Shown: positions 1 to 9,960 of the stretch, piece by piece
Layout: the number at the start of each line of letters is the position of its first letter
Numbering within the stretch: position 1 is the stretch's first letter
From: Xiphydria camelus
Lineage: Eukaryota > Arthropoda > Insecta > Hymenoptera > Xiphydriidae
Assembly (NCBI GenBank): GCA_963678675.1
Contig: OY783198.1
Location: 17,215,684 to 17,279,683 of the forward strand
Direction: 5' to 3'
DNA: 64,000 nt
Position numbers and translations under genes: made by a program
The notes under the pieces: generated by a model
Seen by the model: only the letters and a program-made list of their open reading frames with translations
Told to the model about the DNA's origin: nothing
Databases searched by the model: none

Positions 1-214
1 AATCGGAATCCAAGATCCTTCGAATATGCTCATTGTCAGTAACACTCGGAGTGCGTGAAGTCGAGGGCTGGCCGCTTTGTTGTTCATCATGCAATGTTTT
101 TCTCCCATCAATGAATGATTGGCGCCAACGAGCAACCATTGACCTTGACATAACATCTTCACCGTACACGCTACGTAACTCGCGATGAATTTCAGTCGCA
201 TTTTTATTTCTATC
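1..214 (-). pseudogene. Mariner-like transposase, N-terminal HTH fragment (cut by window edge)
   Basis: An open frame of 71 codons on the minus strand runs off the left edge. It reads as the DNA-binding part of a mariner-family transposase: EIHRELRSVYGEDV, then ARWRQSFIDGRKTL, then HDEQQSGQPSTS, the helix-turn-helix and linker that precede the DDE/DDD catalytic domain. A TGA at 215-217 closes the frame upstream where the helix-turn-helix should continue, so the copy is broken at its 5' side. The catalytic domain would lie outside the window. Recognition is from the family pattern, not from a search. It probably encodes no working protein. Confidence 0.75.
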
Positions 215-419
215 TCACTCGTGCCCATTTCGAGGCCTTTTCCAGCTTATTTTTAGACCGTAAGATGGTATTTTTCCCGCGTGACACCGACCGGGAGTCC
301 ACAGGCTGTTAAAAGATTGCTTAGTCCAAAGTGGGTCCTTTTTCCAAACTGATAAACGCAACGTGAAATGAACCGTGTAGTACACGTAAATTAAATATAT
401 AATATAAACATGGAATAAG

Positions 420-1180
420 AGAAGTAATTTATAAAGTTTTCATATTACGTATACATTTTCCTCTATTATAGTAGGATCAGGAACAAAACCCTACAAAGTT
501 CCCAATTGTCCAGTGTCCGCAACATCCCTTATTTTTCAAAAAACCACCCCTGGATCGTACATTGTGCCGGTTTTTCTCAATTTCCTCGTAAACCGTTGTT
601 CAAACATAAAAAATGTATAGAACCAAAAATGTTCACCATTAAATTATACACAAAAGCTGTTCTATTATATAAATATTTTAGCTAATTTTTACTGAATTCT
701 CGCAAAATACGTTTAAAGTTAAGAGTAGTTTTTAGCAGGCCGTTAAATGCATAGTTATAATGCTCTAAAATCCCTTTCAAATTTTAAAATTTGACTTACA
801 TAATACTTACGTAGCGATATTATAGCACTAGAACTATGAAAATCGCTACAATTAAAGCCACATATACATGCTAAAAACTACACCTAACTTTGAACGTTAT
901 TTGCGGAAATTGAAAGAGAAATAGCTAAAATGCTTATGGAACTGTTTTTGTGTAGAATTTAATGGCGAATATTTTTTATTGTATATATTTTTTACGTTTG
1001 AACAACAGTTTACGAGGAAATTGAGAAAAACCGGCACAATGTACCATCCGGGGGTGGTTTTCTGCAAAATAAGGGATGTTGCGGACATCGGCTACATGGG
1101 AACTTTTTGGGGATTTATTCCTACTCCCACTATAGGAACATAATTTATGTAATATGACAATTTTATAAATTATTTCTTCT
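420..1180. repeat. Long fold-back (palindromic) element
   Basis: The two halves are imperfect inverted copies around a centre near 800. The left arm block at about 472-620 (CAACATCCCTTATTTTTCAA, then CCGGTTTTTCTCAATTTCCT) reappears reversed at about 980-1130. Pairing continues inward to a perfect AT-rich core near 778-794 and outward to matching AAGTAATTTATAA-type ends. There is no credible gene; the only short frames inside are by-products of the arms. Probably a non-autonomous DNA element; family not determined. Confidence 0.75.
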
Positions 1181-1239
1181 AAAAAGTACTATTTCAGTGT
1201 ACTAGTGTATACTTCTGTTTATTTTGTTTTGAGAAATGG

Positions 1240-1400
1240 GCATTCGGCTGAAATCCTCGGATTTTTAAGACTGTGTTTAGCTTGTAGCACGAGGCATGAT
1301 GAGGGGACGAGGCTTTCGGCGAGCCTCGTCCTCCAACCATACCTCGTGCTACGACCTAATTGAACACAGTATGAAAAAACCTCGGATTTCCGCCTAATGA
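1240..1400. repeat. Small palindromic element
   Basis: Inverted repeat centred near 1320. The left arm holds GAAATCCTCGGATTTTT, AGACTGTGTT, GTAGCACGAGG and GGACGAGGC; the right arm holds the reverse complements, ending CTCGGATTTCC. Probably a miniature inverted-repeat element or the remnant of one. No coding content. Confidence 0.65.
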
Positions 1401-1694
1401 CATAAGATACTATATTTCCTGTTTAAAAAACGAATAACACCACGAACTTCACAATCGGCGGTAGGAGCGAGTCGAGTCTCAATGGCGACTGGGGCGTGAC
1501 TGACCTTGCGATGAATGCACGTGCATAGGAATTTTACAGGGCTTGTGTGTGCACTACACTCAGATGAATATTCCCTCCAAATTTCAAACGTTTCCCGCCA
1601 ACCAAACGGGTTAAAAAAAACAGTGGAACTTACTTTTGAGACACCCGTATATATCAGGCCCTTCGCACACTACGCTACGCAGGTATCCGATACC

Positions 1695-2114
1695 TTAAGG
1701 TGCGTATCCATTTGTAACAAATGACCCGTAACGTAACACCGAACATGTTCGGCTCGTTGCAAGATGACACGGTTCGCTCCAGAAGTTTTGGCTGTGTCAA
1801 TCATCCCGTAAGGGAGAGCGCCCACCAAAGTGGCGTGGCATAAGACGGGGCAGCGACATGGTAAAAGCCATTGTTTCAACTCGTAGTAGCATGCTAGAAC
1901 CATGCTAGATGCATGCTACTACAAGTTGAAATAATGACTTTTGCCATGTCACTGCCACGTCTTATGCCACGCCACTTTGGTGGGCGCTCTCCCTTACGGG
2001 ATGATTGACACGGCCAAAACTTCTAGAGCGAACCGTGTCATCTTGCAACGAGCCCTAACATGTTCGGTGTTACGTTACGGGTTATTTGTTACAAATGGAT
2101 AGGTACGTACCTTA
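1695..2114. repeat. Palindromic element with ~200-bp arms
   Basis: Nearly identical inverted arms. TATCCATTTGTAACAAATGA with GTAACGTAACACCGAACATG on the left is mirrored by CATGTTCGGTGTTACGTTAC with TTGTTACAAATGGATA on the right, and the centre near 1900 contains AGCATGCTAGAACCATGCTA. High arm identity suggests relatively recent origin or gene conversion. No gene. Confidence 0.75.
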
Positions 2115-2560
2115 ATAAGTTACGAACTCAAGTCAATAGCAACTGGAGACGCATAGCTCGCACACTGCGCTACTGAAGTCGCAAGACCCGCGTCGCCACC
2201 GTACCTTGAGAAAATGTCTGATACCAACATCTTTTCTCTGGAACCATCAAGAAAGGGTGATAAAAACATCAAACACTATATTCTCTCCGCCAACATCATC
2301 GATAATGACTGCTGTATCTTTCCGCCGTAATGAAGTATGCATTTATTAATTGCAAATAAACTCTTTTCTCAGTATACGAAGTAACTTTGATCGAGCGAAC
2401 GAAGTATTCACAAACTGACAAATTTCTAGAAAATCATAAACGGAATCAAGGAATTTTACTTCCAAATTTGACCGTAATAAAAGATTAATCGCTGTTTCTC
2501 AGAATCTCACATACATTACAAATTCTACTATAGTGCACATTATAGTGCACGCAGTTCGGG

Positions 2561-2851
2561 CGGTATATTTCGGCAAACAAAGACTGCTAATGTGTTCGCA
2601 GTCCTGCACCTTTCCCGGAAGGCTGATTACCGAACGAATTGTAATGAACCACTTCTCGCAGATATCGCTATATTATTTCGAATGCATTCGAAATGCATTC
2701 AGCTTTGTAAAGGAAAGAAATTACGATTTCAATAGATAATCGAATATTTCGGTAAACAAAGGTTCATTCTGACTCGTCCAGTAATTAACCCTTTCAGGAA
2801 AGGTGCGGGACTGGGAACTCATTAGCAGCCTGGATTCGCCGAAATATACCG
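2561..2851. repeat. Inverted-repeat element with GCAGTCC...CGGTATATTTCGGC arms
   Basis: CGGTATATTTCGGC followed by GCAGTCCTGCACCTTTCCCGG at 2561-2622 is mirrored by TTTCAGGAAAGGTGCGGGAC and GCCGAAATATACCG at about 2793-2851. Related single arms occur at 3872-3937 (CCTTTCCGGGAAAGGCGCGG) and 62051-62107 (GCGCTCGCAGTCCCGTACAT), so this is a dispersed family. Confidence 0.6.
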
Positions 2852-2908
2852 CTTCGCTGATGGCGAGATTAACCCTAGTTTGACGAAGTATTTATGATCG
2901 CGATGCTA

Positions 2909-3408
2909 TTGGGTTGGAAAATAAGTTCGTAGCATTTTCTTTTATTTTCTTTTATTTTACAACGATTTGTTTGCTGTTTCGCAAAATATTTATATTTATT
3001 TGAAAGAGCTTTCTCCTCTACAAAACTGTTATAATTATTTCTTCGAGTAGCAATTTTTTATTATTTTTCAAGATTAGAAATGGAATAATCAGAAGGCAAA
3101 AATCAGCATTTTCGACATATTTTTAATCAAAGACTCGCCTATAACACTTTCTCCGTACACGTCGCAAATGTCCCGAGCGGCTGTGGCTGCTTTTTGACCT
3201 CGATGAAAAGCGAAGAAAAGCGGATGTCGAAACTGCTGATTTTGCCTCCTGAATATTCCACTTCTAAGCCAGAAAAATAATAAAAAAATCAATTATTCGA
3301 AATAACAATTACCTATAACAGTTTTGTAGAGCAGAAAGAGCTCTTTCGAATATATATAAACATATTGCCAAACTACAAAATAAATCGTTGTAAAATAAAA
3401 GAAAACAT
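2909..3408. mobile_element. Internally deleted mariner element
   Basis: The left end follows a TA dinucleotide and begins TTGGGTTGGAAAATAAGTTC, typical of an insect mariner terminal repeat. About 150 bp of left end (TTATTTTACAACGATTT, AAGAGCTTTC, CTACAAAACTGTTATA) is mirrored at 3255-3408. The right end lacks the outermost ~30 bases, so the element is truncated there. Between the ends lies a short transposase remnant on the minus strand. Most of the gene is missing. Confidence 0.75.
3089..3292 (-). pseudogene. Mariner transposase remnant inside deleted element
   Basis: A 67-codon minus-strand frame contains FAFHRGQKAATAARDICDVY followed by GESVIGES, the first helix-turn-helix of mariner transposases. 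After GES the sequence switches to unrelated residues (LIKNMSKM...), marking the internal deletion. No catalytic domain remains, so no transposase activity is possible. It lies between the inverted ends of the 2909-3408 element. Confidence 0.7.
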
Positions 3409-3625
3409 AATTGTGCGACGGAACAGTCTCGGCGACGCGAGTATCCGAGACTTCAACATGCCGGTCGCGGGAGACTATATAGATCGGGAGCCAGCGACAG
3501 ATTTTTTGTGACAATTTCCGCAATGTTGAAAACCCGTTCATTTCGTAATTTGTATCCTGGAAATGGGAATTTCACTTTTCTGGCTAGCCTTCAGCGGTGC
3601 AACGCTTCGCTAGAGGGCTTCAAAA

Positions 3626-3820
3626 ACTGCAGAATAGAATAAAAAATATCTGAATCGAGCAAAACCAGACCTTTTTTAATTTGGTTATGTAGACCATAAA
3701 TAGTCATAAAAAACTTATCTGGCATCATTCCGATGGTGCAAAAGCTTTCTGTTTGACCAACGAACACTGCAGAATAGAATCTAAAATGTCTGAGTCGAGC
3801 AAAGGTAAACCTTGTTTTAT
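3626..3820. repeat. Two diverged direct copies of a ~50-bp sequence
   Basis: ACTGCAGAATAGAAT followed by TCTGAATCGAGCAAA at 3626-3680 is repeated at 3766-3820 with a few differences. Function unknown. Confidence 0.5.
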
Positions 3821-3871
3821 ATGTTTATTTATTATATGTTATTTATATGTTAAAATTGTCTGCCATAATAT

Positions 3872-3937
3872 TAGCCTTTCCGGGAAAGGCGCGGGACTGC
3901 GAGCGCATGTGCAGCCTAGATTCGTCGAAACATAGCC
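3872..3937. repeat. Single arm of the GCAGTCC repeat family
   Basis: CCTTTCCGGGAAAGGCGCGG with a following ATTCGTCGAAACATAG block matches the 2795-2851 arm. The foldback element beginning at 3947 is inserted directly beside it. Confidence 0.55.
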
Positions 3938-3946
3938 CTCGCATTG
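3938..3946 (+). repeat. 9-bp target duplication, left copy (CTCGCATTG)
   Basis: CTCGCATTG stands just before the left terminal repeat and recurs at 9697-9705 just after the right one. A 9-10-bp duplication is typical of foldback and Mutator-like elements. One extra T separates the right copy from the terminal repeat. Confidence 0.7.
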
Positions 3947-4149
3947 CCTGTGTGAAGTTAGCACCGCCATGGCGGAATTTCGAAAATTCAAATGCGTGAT
4001 CGTGTGTGATCGTTTGTCCTTTGTTTGTCCATGATTGACTATCACTTTGTTTTTTGTCCAACTCACCGTTTCGGAGATATAGGGGGGGGGGGGGAACTAT
4101 TAGGGGAACAACTTTGCTGTCGCCGCTTTCGCATAGATATTATATGAGA

Positions 4150-4700
4150 AATATATATATATACGGCTACACCTCGGCATCGTTTGTTCATCTCTAGATA
4201 CAGTCTCCGTACTACTTTGCGTCGTTTGTTCAACCCCTGAAACCCCTCTACAAGAAGTTGTTATTGTTATAAAAAAATTCAAAATCGTATTTTCGGTGAT
4301 ATCACCTCGGCATCGTTTGTCCATCTCAAGATACAGTCTCCGTACTCCTTTGCGTCGTTTGTCCAACCCCTGAAAACCCCCTACAAGAAGTTATTTTATA
4401 TAAAAAAATTCAAAATCGTATTTTCGGTGATATCACACCGGCATCGTTTGTCCATCCCGAGATACAGTCTCCGTACTACTTTGCGTCGTTTGTCCAACCC
4501 CTGAAACCTCCCTACAAGAAGTTTTTCCTTATACAAAAAAATTCAAAATCGTATTTTCGGTGATATCACCTCGGCATCATTTGTCCAACCCCTGAAACCC
4601 CTCTACAAGAAGTTTTTTTTATACAAAAAAATTCAAAATCGTATTTTCGGTGATATCACCTCGGCATCATTTGTCCATCTCTAGATAGTCTCCGTCAAGC
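4150..4700. repeat. Tandem ~131-bp repeats in left foldback arm
   Basis: The block TTCAAAATCGTATTTTCGG recurs near 4280, 4411, 4543 and 4633 (the last spacing shortened to ~90). Each unit also holds ATACAGTCTCCGTACT, GCGTCGTTTGTCCAACCC and CTACAAGAAGTT. The same units appear reversed at 9205-9470. Confidence 0.8.
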
Positions 4701-4702
4701 GA

Positions 4703-4891
4703 GGCTTCTCTTTCAACTGTGGGGCGGCTGGTCATATGGCAGAGTCATGTGGAAATGAGGCCAGGTGCTTTATCTGTTTTGGTGCGGGGAGGCCTTACGC
4801 CCATCGAATGGTCGGCTTCAGGTGCTCTGCTGGTGATACGAGTAGAGCTGGGGCTCAAAAAACACGCGGGGAGAGGCAAAATAATGGCTAA
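4703..4891 (+). pseudogene. R1-like retrotransposon ORF1 (gag-like) C-terminal end
   Basis: This frame, ending with TAA at 4889-4891, carries zinc-knuckle residues: NCGAAGHMAESC then RCFICFGAG, as in the nucleic-acid-binding tail of non-LTR ORF1 proteins. The first cysteine of the first knuckle is lost and everything upstream is missing, so the element is 5' truncated. The stop overlaps the ORF2 start as ATGGCTAA (4884-4891), an overlap expected for R1-type elements. Confidence 0.7.
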
Positions 4892-6730
4892 ATTCGTACA
4901 GATAAATTTGGACCGCAGCTCGGGCGCACCTGTGCGTCCAGTATATGCGCGAATGGGAAACTGATGTCGCTGTCATCTCTGAGCCTCATCACGTCCCGCC
5001 CTCATCTTTATGGCTGGCGGATCGTACCGGGCTTGCGGCCATTTTGTGGCGTGCCTCGGCCCCCTCCCCCTGTGTACTTTTACACAGGGGTCGGGGTTTC
5101 GTGGTGGCTTCGTTCGGTGGAGTGATCATTTTCTCCTGCTATTTTTTGCCCAATATACGTATTGGTAAGTACGAGGAGGCTCTTGATAAACTACGCGATG
5201 AGGTTCTTCGGCACAGAGGATCCTCCCTTTTAATAGCTGGAGACTTTAATGCGAGGTCTCTCGCTCCTGGGGTTGTAGGGATGACAACTCTCGAAGCGGC
5301 AGGATTCAGGATTTGATGGCTGAGATTGACATGTGCCTTATTAACTCGGGGTCGACCCCTACATATGTAAGGGCAGCGGGGACGTCGGAGGTTGACCTGA
5401 CGTGGTCATCTCCGGATTTGGTTGGACGAATCAAGAACTGGATGGTCCTTGGGAGTGACCGGTTTGAGTCACTCTCAGACCACCAGTACATTACGTTTGG
5501 TCTCCTACCCCCCCGACGCGATGGGCGTGTTTAGGGGAGCCCCGCGTTGTCCAGACAGGATCTGGGACCCAGGTGGTCTAAGATGTCATTTAATGAGGAC
5601 TTGTTTCGGGCTGGTATGGTGGTCGCTTTCTGGAACCCGGCCCCCTACGACGGCCCGGGTGAACCATCTATCGACGAGCGAGTTAGGCGCCTTACTGAAC
5701 TGGTTACCGAGGCCTGTGATTTCGCAGCCTCCCGCGTTAAGGGCAAGCCGGGCACCATAAACGTGTTCTGGTGGTCCCCCAGGCTGACCGAACTCAGGCG
5801 GCTTTGTGTTGCGGAGCGTAGACGACTGCAGAGAGCCAATCGGAGATCGCCGAGGGATCTTGCCTTAATTAGGAACGTTAGTGACGCCTTGAAGTCATAT
5901 CGCCGCGTTTTCCGCTCAGAGATTAGATGCGCTCGGGCCCTGGCATGGGACATGTCTTTGGATGAATTGAATATCGATCCGTGGGGATTAGCATATAAGG
6001 TGGTCATGGGAAAATTAAGGGCGCGGACTCCGTCGGCTACCGAAACTATGCCTCTCGAGGAAGCGTATACGGTCATTAATAAACTTTTTCCGAGTACCCC
6101 AGACAAGACTTCGGCGAATGTTGGGCGGGATCCTCCTGTGCCACTTCCAGACATAAATGAGGAAGAACTGGTCATCACTCCGAGATGCGTTATAAGTGCG
6201 CTGGTGAAGCCTAAGGCCAAACCATCTGCTCCGGGTCCGGATGGTATTCGAGCCACTTGGTGGAATAAATCCAACGAGAGGACTTTGAATGAGTTAGCCG
6301 GCATCTACAAGGACTGCCTACTTCAGGGATTGTTTCCGAAGGCTTGGAAGGCATCTAACTTGGTGTTGATACCGAAAGGACACGGAGAAGAATTTAAGGG
6401 TAAATTCCGCCCCATTTGCCTCCTGGATGATGCTGGCAAGGGTCTCGAAAGGATTATTGTCGGCAAAATTCGGGGGGCTATGGTTGGTCTGCCGGGTGGT
6501 GGCCTTTCGGACTATCAATATGGTTTGAGGCCTAGGTTATCCACAATTGATGCGATGTCAGACGCTAAGGCTTTTGGTGAGGTGGCCCATTCCCAGGGCG
6601 AGGTGGTGATGGCGATTGCTGTGGATATACAGAACGCTTTCAACACCTTGCCCTGGGTGAGTATTATTGCTCAAATGCGGGGCAAGGGTATCCCGGAGTA
6701 CTTGGTTTCTATCGTGCGAGACTATCTTAA

Positions 6731-7053
6731 AGCCGGGTCTTCACTGCGCGAAACTCTTTCGCGAAAATGTTCCGCGAGTGTCGGGATGAAACGTTTCGGG
6801 TTCCAGGCGAAAATAAGGTGAGCCGCCAGTTTGCGCGAGACAATGGTGCCGGCGAAACAGACGGTGCACGTTCACACTGGCGGCACTCGGAAGGCGAAGC
6901 TCTTTGATGCGCGATCGAAAACCGACTGACGTTTGGCTCACTTCGAAACATACTCGCGAAGCAAGTTTTGGGGTGAGTACCAAGTATACACGAGGCGAGA
7001 CTAGTTTCGCGAAACAGTTTCGCGAAACAGTTTCGCGCAGTGAAGACCCGGCT
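6731..7053. mobile_element. 323-bp Harbinger-type MITE inserted in reverse transcriptase
   Basis: Perfect terminal repeats AGCCGGGTCTTCACTGCGCG / CGCGCAGTGAAGACCCGGCT, flanked on both sides by TAA (6728-6730 and 7054-7056). A 3-bp TWA duplication is the mark of PIF/Harbinger insertion. Internal CGCGAAAC repeats lie near both ends. Ignoring the insert and one TAA makes the reverse-transcriptase frame continuous (RDYL then NDRMIRF), which fixes the boundaries. No coding capacity. Confidence 0.88.
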
Positions 7054-7398
7054 TAATGACAGAATGATACGCTTCATCGGTGAGGATGGACTGGTTCATA
7101 CTCGTGAGGTCAAGGCTGGTGTTCCACAGGGCTCTGTGTTGGGGCCTTTCCTGTGGAGCATCGCCTATGACTATGTCTTAGATGTGGACATCCTCCCTGG
7201 ATGCTGCGTACTTGCGTATGCGGATGATACGCTGGTTCTCGTCAGGGGGAGTAACGCTCGCAGAGCCAGTCTTCTGGCGGCTAGACAAGTGGGGGCGGTG
7301 GCGCACAGGATTGGGGAGCTCGGTCTGAAGATCTCCCCGACCAAGACTACTGCTATGTTGATGGCTAGGGACGCCCGCGTTGGCGGTGGTTTTGTCTT

Positions 7399-7440
7399 TG
7401 TGTGTGTGTGTGTGTGGTGGGGGGGGGGGGGGGGGGGGTC
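7399..7440 (+). repeat. (GT)n(G)n tract in retrotransposon frame
   Basis: A GT run followed by about 18 G residues sits between the conserved SPTKTTAM and YLGVVFD motifs of the reverse transcriptase and shifts the frame. Probably a later expansion. Confidence 0.8.
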
Positions 7441-8349
7441 CCCGTGCAGAATAGTATGAGGTATCTCGGGGTGGTCTTCGATCGGGCCCTGTCCTTCCGG
7501 GTACACTTTCAGACGGTCCATGCCAAAGTTGATAAGGTAATTAAAGCGTTGAGCAGAATCTTGCCTAACTTCCGTGGCCCGGGGGAGTTCAAGAGGCGGC
7601 TGTACGTGAACGTGGTGCATTCAATTATGCTATATGGCGCCCCGATGTGGAGTTTTCGGCTGAGCGCCCATGTCAGCTATAGGAGGCCGCTCCTGGCCGC
7701 TTATCGGAGAATTGCCATTCGGTCGATCTGCGCGTATCGTACGCTGTCTTCGGACTCCACCTTGCTGCTGGCGAGGTTCCCCCCCGTGCACCTCCTGGCG
7801 GAATGCCTTAGGAGAGTGTACGAGAGGATTCTGGTCCTCCGGGACTATGGAGACGAGGCGCCCGAGACGAAGAGTGAGGTGGTCAAAGTGGCTAAGGCTC
7901 TAACGAGGGTGCAGTGGAAGATCTCACTGCAAGGAAATAACTTGGCAGGGATCAGAGTACGTGAGGCTGTCCTCCCCGTCTTCGACAGGCGGTTGGACAG
8001 AAAGCATGGGTGCTTGGAATACCATCTCACGCAGCTTATGCGAGGGCATGGGTGCTTCGGGGGGTTCCTGTTTAGAATCAATAAGGAGCGATCTCCCCGA
8101 TGCCACCACTGCGAGGAGGCTTTCGATTCGGCCGAGCACACCCTGCGGGAGTGCGCGGCTTGGGAGGTGGAGAGGACGGCGTTACGTACGGTCATCGGTG
8201 TAGGCGTCGACCTGACTTGGGCGGCCATGCTACCACGCATGCTTGATGAGGAGGAGGTCTGGGCTGCTGTGGCTCGGTTCGCCAAAGCAGTCCTGACCCG
8301 TAAAGAAGAGGCTGAGAGAACGACGGAGCGAGAGGGGCGAAGGCGGTAA

Positions 8350-9191
8350 ACCCCACTCTTGATGGTATACAGTGTGGCCTTTGGTTGCCGTTTTGCGGTG
8401 AACTGGGCAAGTGGTTTCGCGCCACCACTTCAGTGGGAGTGCCCTCAATTATCGCGTTAGACACCCGGCAAGGCGCATGTGTTAGGCAGTCGGCCGTTTA
8501 AATGAGAATGTGTGTGTGTGTGTGTGTGTGTGTGTGATTGTGTGTGTGTATGCGCGCGCGCGTATGTGTATGTACGTGCGTGCTTACGAGGGTACGCTGA
8601 CACGGGATGTTGGTGGGATGTCCCAACATTCTAGATATCAGCGTCGGAATCGGAGAGATGTGTGGCACCGGGGGGACTGGTCAGTGTAGTTACCCACCAC
8701 TCCGTTGGAGTGTTCCAGCCCTTTTCAGCCGGCGCAAGCCACCACTCTGCATGTGCGAGTGGAGGGCATATAGTCGTAGTTGTAGTTTTCGGAGGAATCG
8801 GTATCGTGTCAGCCCGTGGGCCGCGAGTTGTGGCGCCCTCACGTCTCCTGCGCTGGCCCGATCCTCCTCCATTATGGGTGATCTGAAGTGATGGTCATAG
8901 TTTCGGTGTCGTCTTCTGGAATGAAGGTAGTAGGCACTAAGAAAAGAAGTGTCATTTAAGGGATTAATGGCGAATAAGTGGAGAGTGCCGAACTCAAACC
9001 TATGGGAGTTCCCTGTAGTTGGACCCTAGTCGGTCGTTACCAGGGCCTCTCATTTTAGGAAGGCTTGGATGGAGGTAGTTTTAGTGGGTAGGGGGCCCCC
9101 GTATTGCACTCGCAGGCAAAACATACTGCGGCGGGGTGTCTCGAATCCCACACTACCTGCGTACTAGCCAAACCCGGGTGTGCGTAAAAAG
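8350..9191 (+). other. R1-like element 3' untranslated region
   Basis: The sequence from the ORF2 stop to the right foldback arm is GC-richer than its surroundings and non-coding. It contains a (GT)n run (8511-8558), short blocks such as CCTGTAGTTGGACCCTAGTC and GGTAGTTTTAGTGGGTAGG resembling 3' UTRs of R1-like elements, and ends GTGTGCGTAAAAAGCATT before the reversed tandem repeats. Short open frames here are not supported as genes. Confidence 0.6.
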
Positions 9192-9204
9192 CATTTTTTC
9201 CTTC

Positions 9205-9696
9205 TTAAAAAGATACGATTTTGAATTTTTTTGTATAAAAAAAAACTTCTTGTAGAGGGGTTTCAGGAGTTGGACAAACGACGCAAAGGAGTTCGGAGAC
9301 TGTATCTAGAGATGGACAAACGATGCCGAGGTGATATCACCGAAAATACGATTTTGTATTTTTTTGTATAACAAAAATTCTTGTAGAGGGGCTTCAGGGG
9401 TTGGACAAACGACGCAAAGTAGTACGGAGACTGTATCTAGAGATGGACAAACGATGCCGAGGTGTAGCCGTATATATATATATATATATATATATATTCC
9501 TCATATAATATCTATGCGAAAGCGACGGTAGCAAAGTTGTTCCCCTAATAGTCCCCCCCCCCCCCTCCCTTTATCTCCGAAACGGTGAGTTGCACAAAAA
9601 AACAAAGTGATGGTTAATCATGAACAAACAAAGGACAAACGATCACGCATTTGAATTTTCGAAATTCCGCCATGGGGGTGCTAACTTCACACAGGT
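9205..9696. repeat. Right arm of foldback element
   Basis: Inverted counterpart of 3947-4700: two ~131-bp units reversed, a TA microsatellite (9472-9496), a poly-C tract and the terminal GCTAACTTCACACAGG. The 9-bp duplication CTCGCATTG follows at 9697-9705. Confidence 0.8.
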
Positions 9697-9744
9697 CTCG
9701 CATTGCCATTGCGACCAATGATGCTATGTAAAAACCTCTTCTAG

Positions 9745-9940
9745 TCACTGAAACCTGCGTACAGAACAGCACACACGCCCAGGTTTGCCTGAAGGTAGCG
9801 CTGCCCACAGGTAGAAAATATGTATTTTTTCCATTGTTGACAGGTCGCCTGGACAGGCAAGGATACCTGCTAATTTTGTCACATACATACTCAGGTTTAC
9901 CTGTATAAGCAACCTGAACAGGTCTACCTGTCAGGTACAC
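9745..9940. promoter_or_regulatory. Cluster of CAGGTA-type motifs (candidate Zelda-like sites)
   Basis: About a dozen CAGGT/ACCTG cores occur within 200 bp. Two are the exact heptamer CAGGTAG (9808-9814 plus strand; 9924-9930 minus strand) and close variants lie at 9897-9903, 9932-9938 and 9864-9869. CAGGTAG is the known binding motif of the insect zygotic activator Zelda. Whether this is a functional enhancer or a decayed simple repeat is unknown, and no gene lies next to it. Confidence 0.3.
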
Positions 9941-9960
9941 CGTTACGTGTATTTCCGCCT

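Larger units (their letters stand above)
4884..8349 (+). pseudogene. R1-like retrotransposon ORF2: endonuclease, reverse transcriptase, zinc finger
   Basis: A multi-domain polyprotein broken by several lesions. The endonuclease half (4884-5534) shows MAKFVQINLDRSS, DVAVISEPHH, LLIAGDFNARS and SDHQYITFG. The reverse transcriptase (about 5900-7500) shows FRPICLLDDAGKGLER, GLRPRLSTIDAM, AVDIQNAFNTLPW (motif A), GVPQGSVLGPFLW (motif B), YADD at 7217-7228 (motif C) and YLGVVFD. The C-terminus has a CX2CX8HX4C finger (CHHCEE...HTLREC near 8103-8150), characteristic of R1-like elements. Lesions: frameshifts near 4950 and 5310, an in-frame TAG at 5532, a 323-bp insertion at 6731 and a microsatellite-associated frameshift near 7400-7440. 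In life this protein nicks target DNA and copies its RNA there; this copy cannot. Confidence 0.85.
3947..9696. mobile_element. Foldback-type element with tandem-repeat arms, carrying a retrotransposon
   Basis: Terminal inverted repeats begin CCTGTGTGAAGTTAGCACC on the left; the right end reads GCTAACTTCACACAGG. The left arm spans about 3947-4700 and the right arm about 9205-9696. Each arm runs from the terminus through a poly-G/C tract (4081-4094, 9551-9566) and an AT repeat into copies of a ~131-bp unit containing TCGGCATCGTTTGTCCATCT, about four on the left and two on the right in opposite orientation. The 9-bp flanking duplication supports a single mobile unit. The core between the arms is a decayed R1-like retrotransposon, so any original transposase gene is absent. 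Whether the retrotransposon jumped in or was trapped between two arms cannot be decided here. Confidence 0.7.

Noticed and set aside
5645..6304. 219-codon frame on the minus strand
   Set aside because: It is antisense to the conserved reverse-transcriptase frame and has no family signature.
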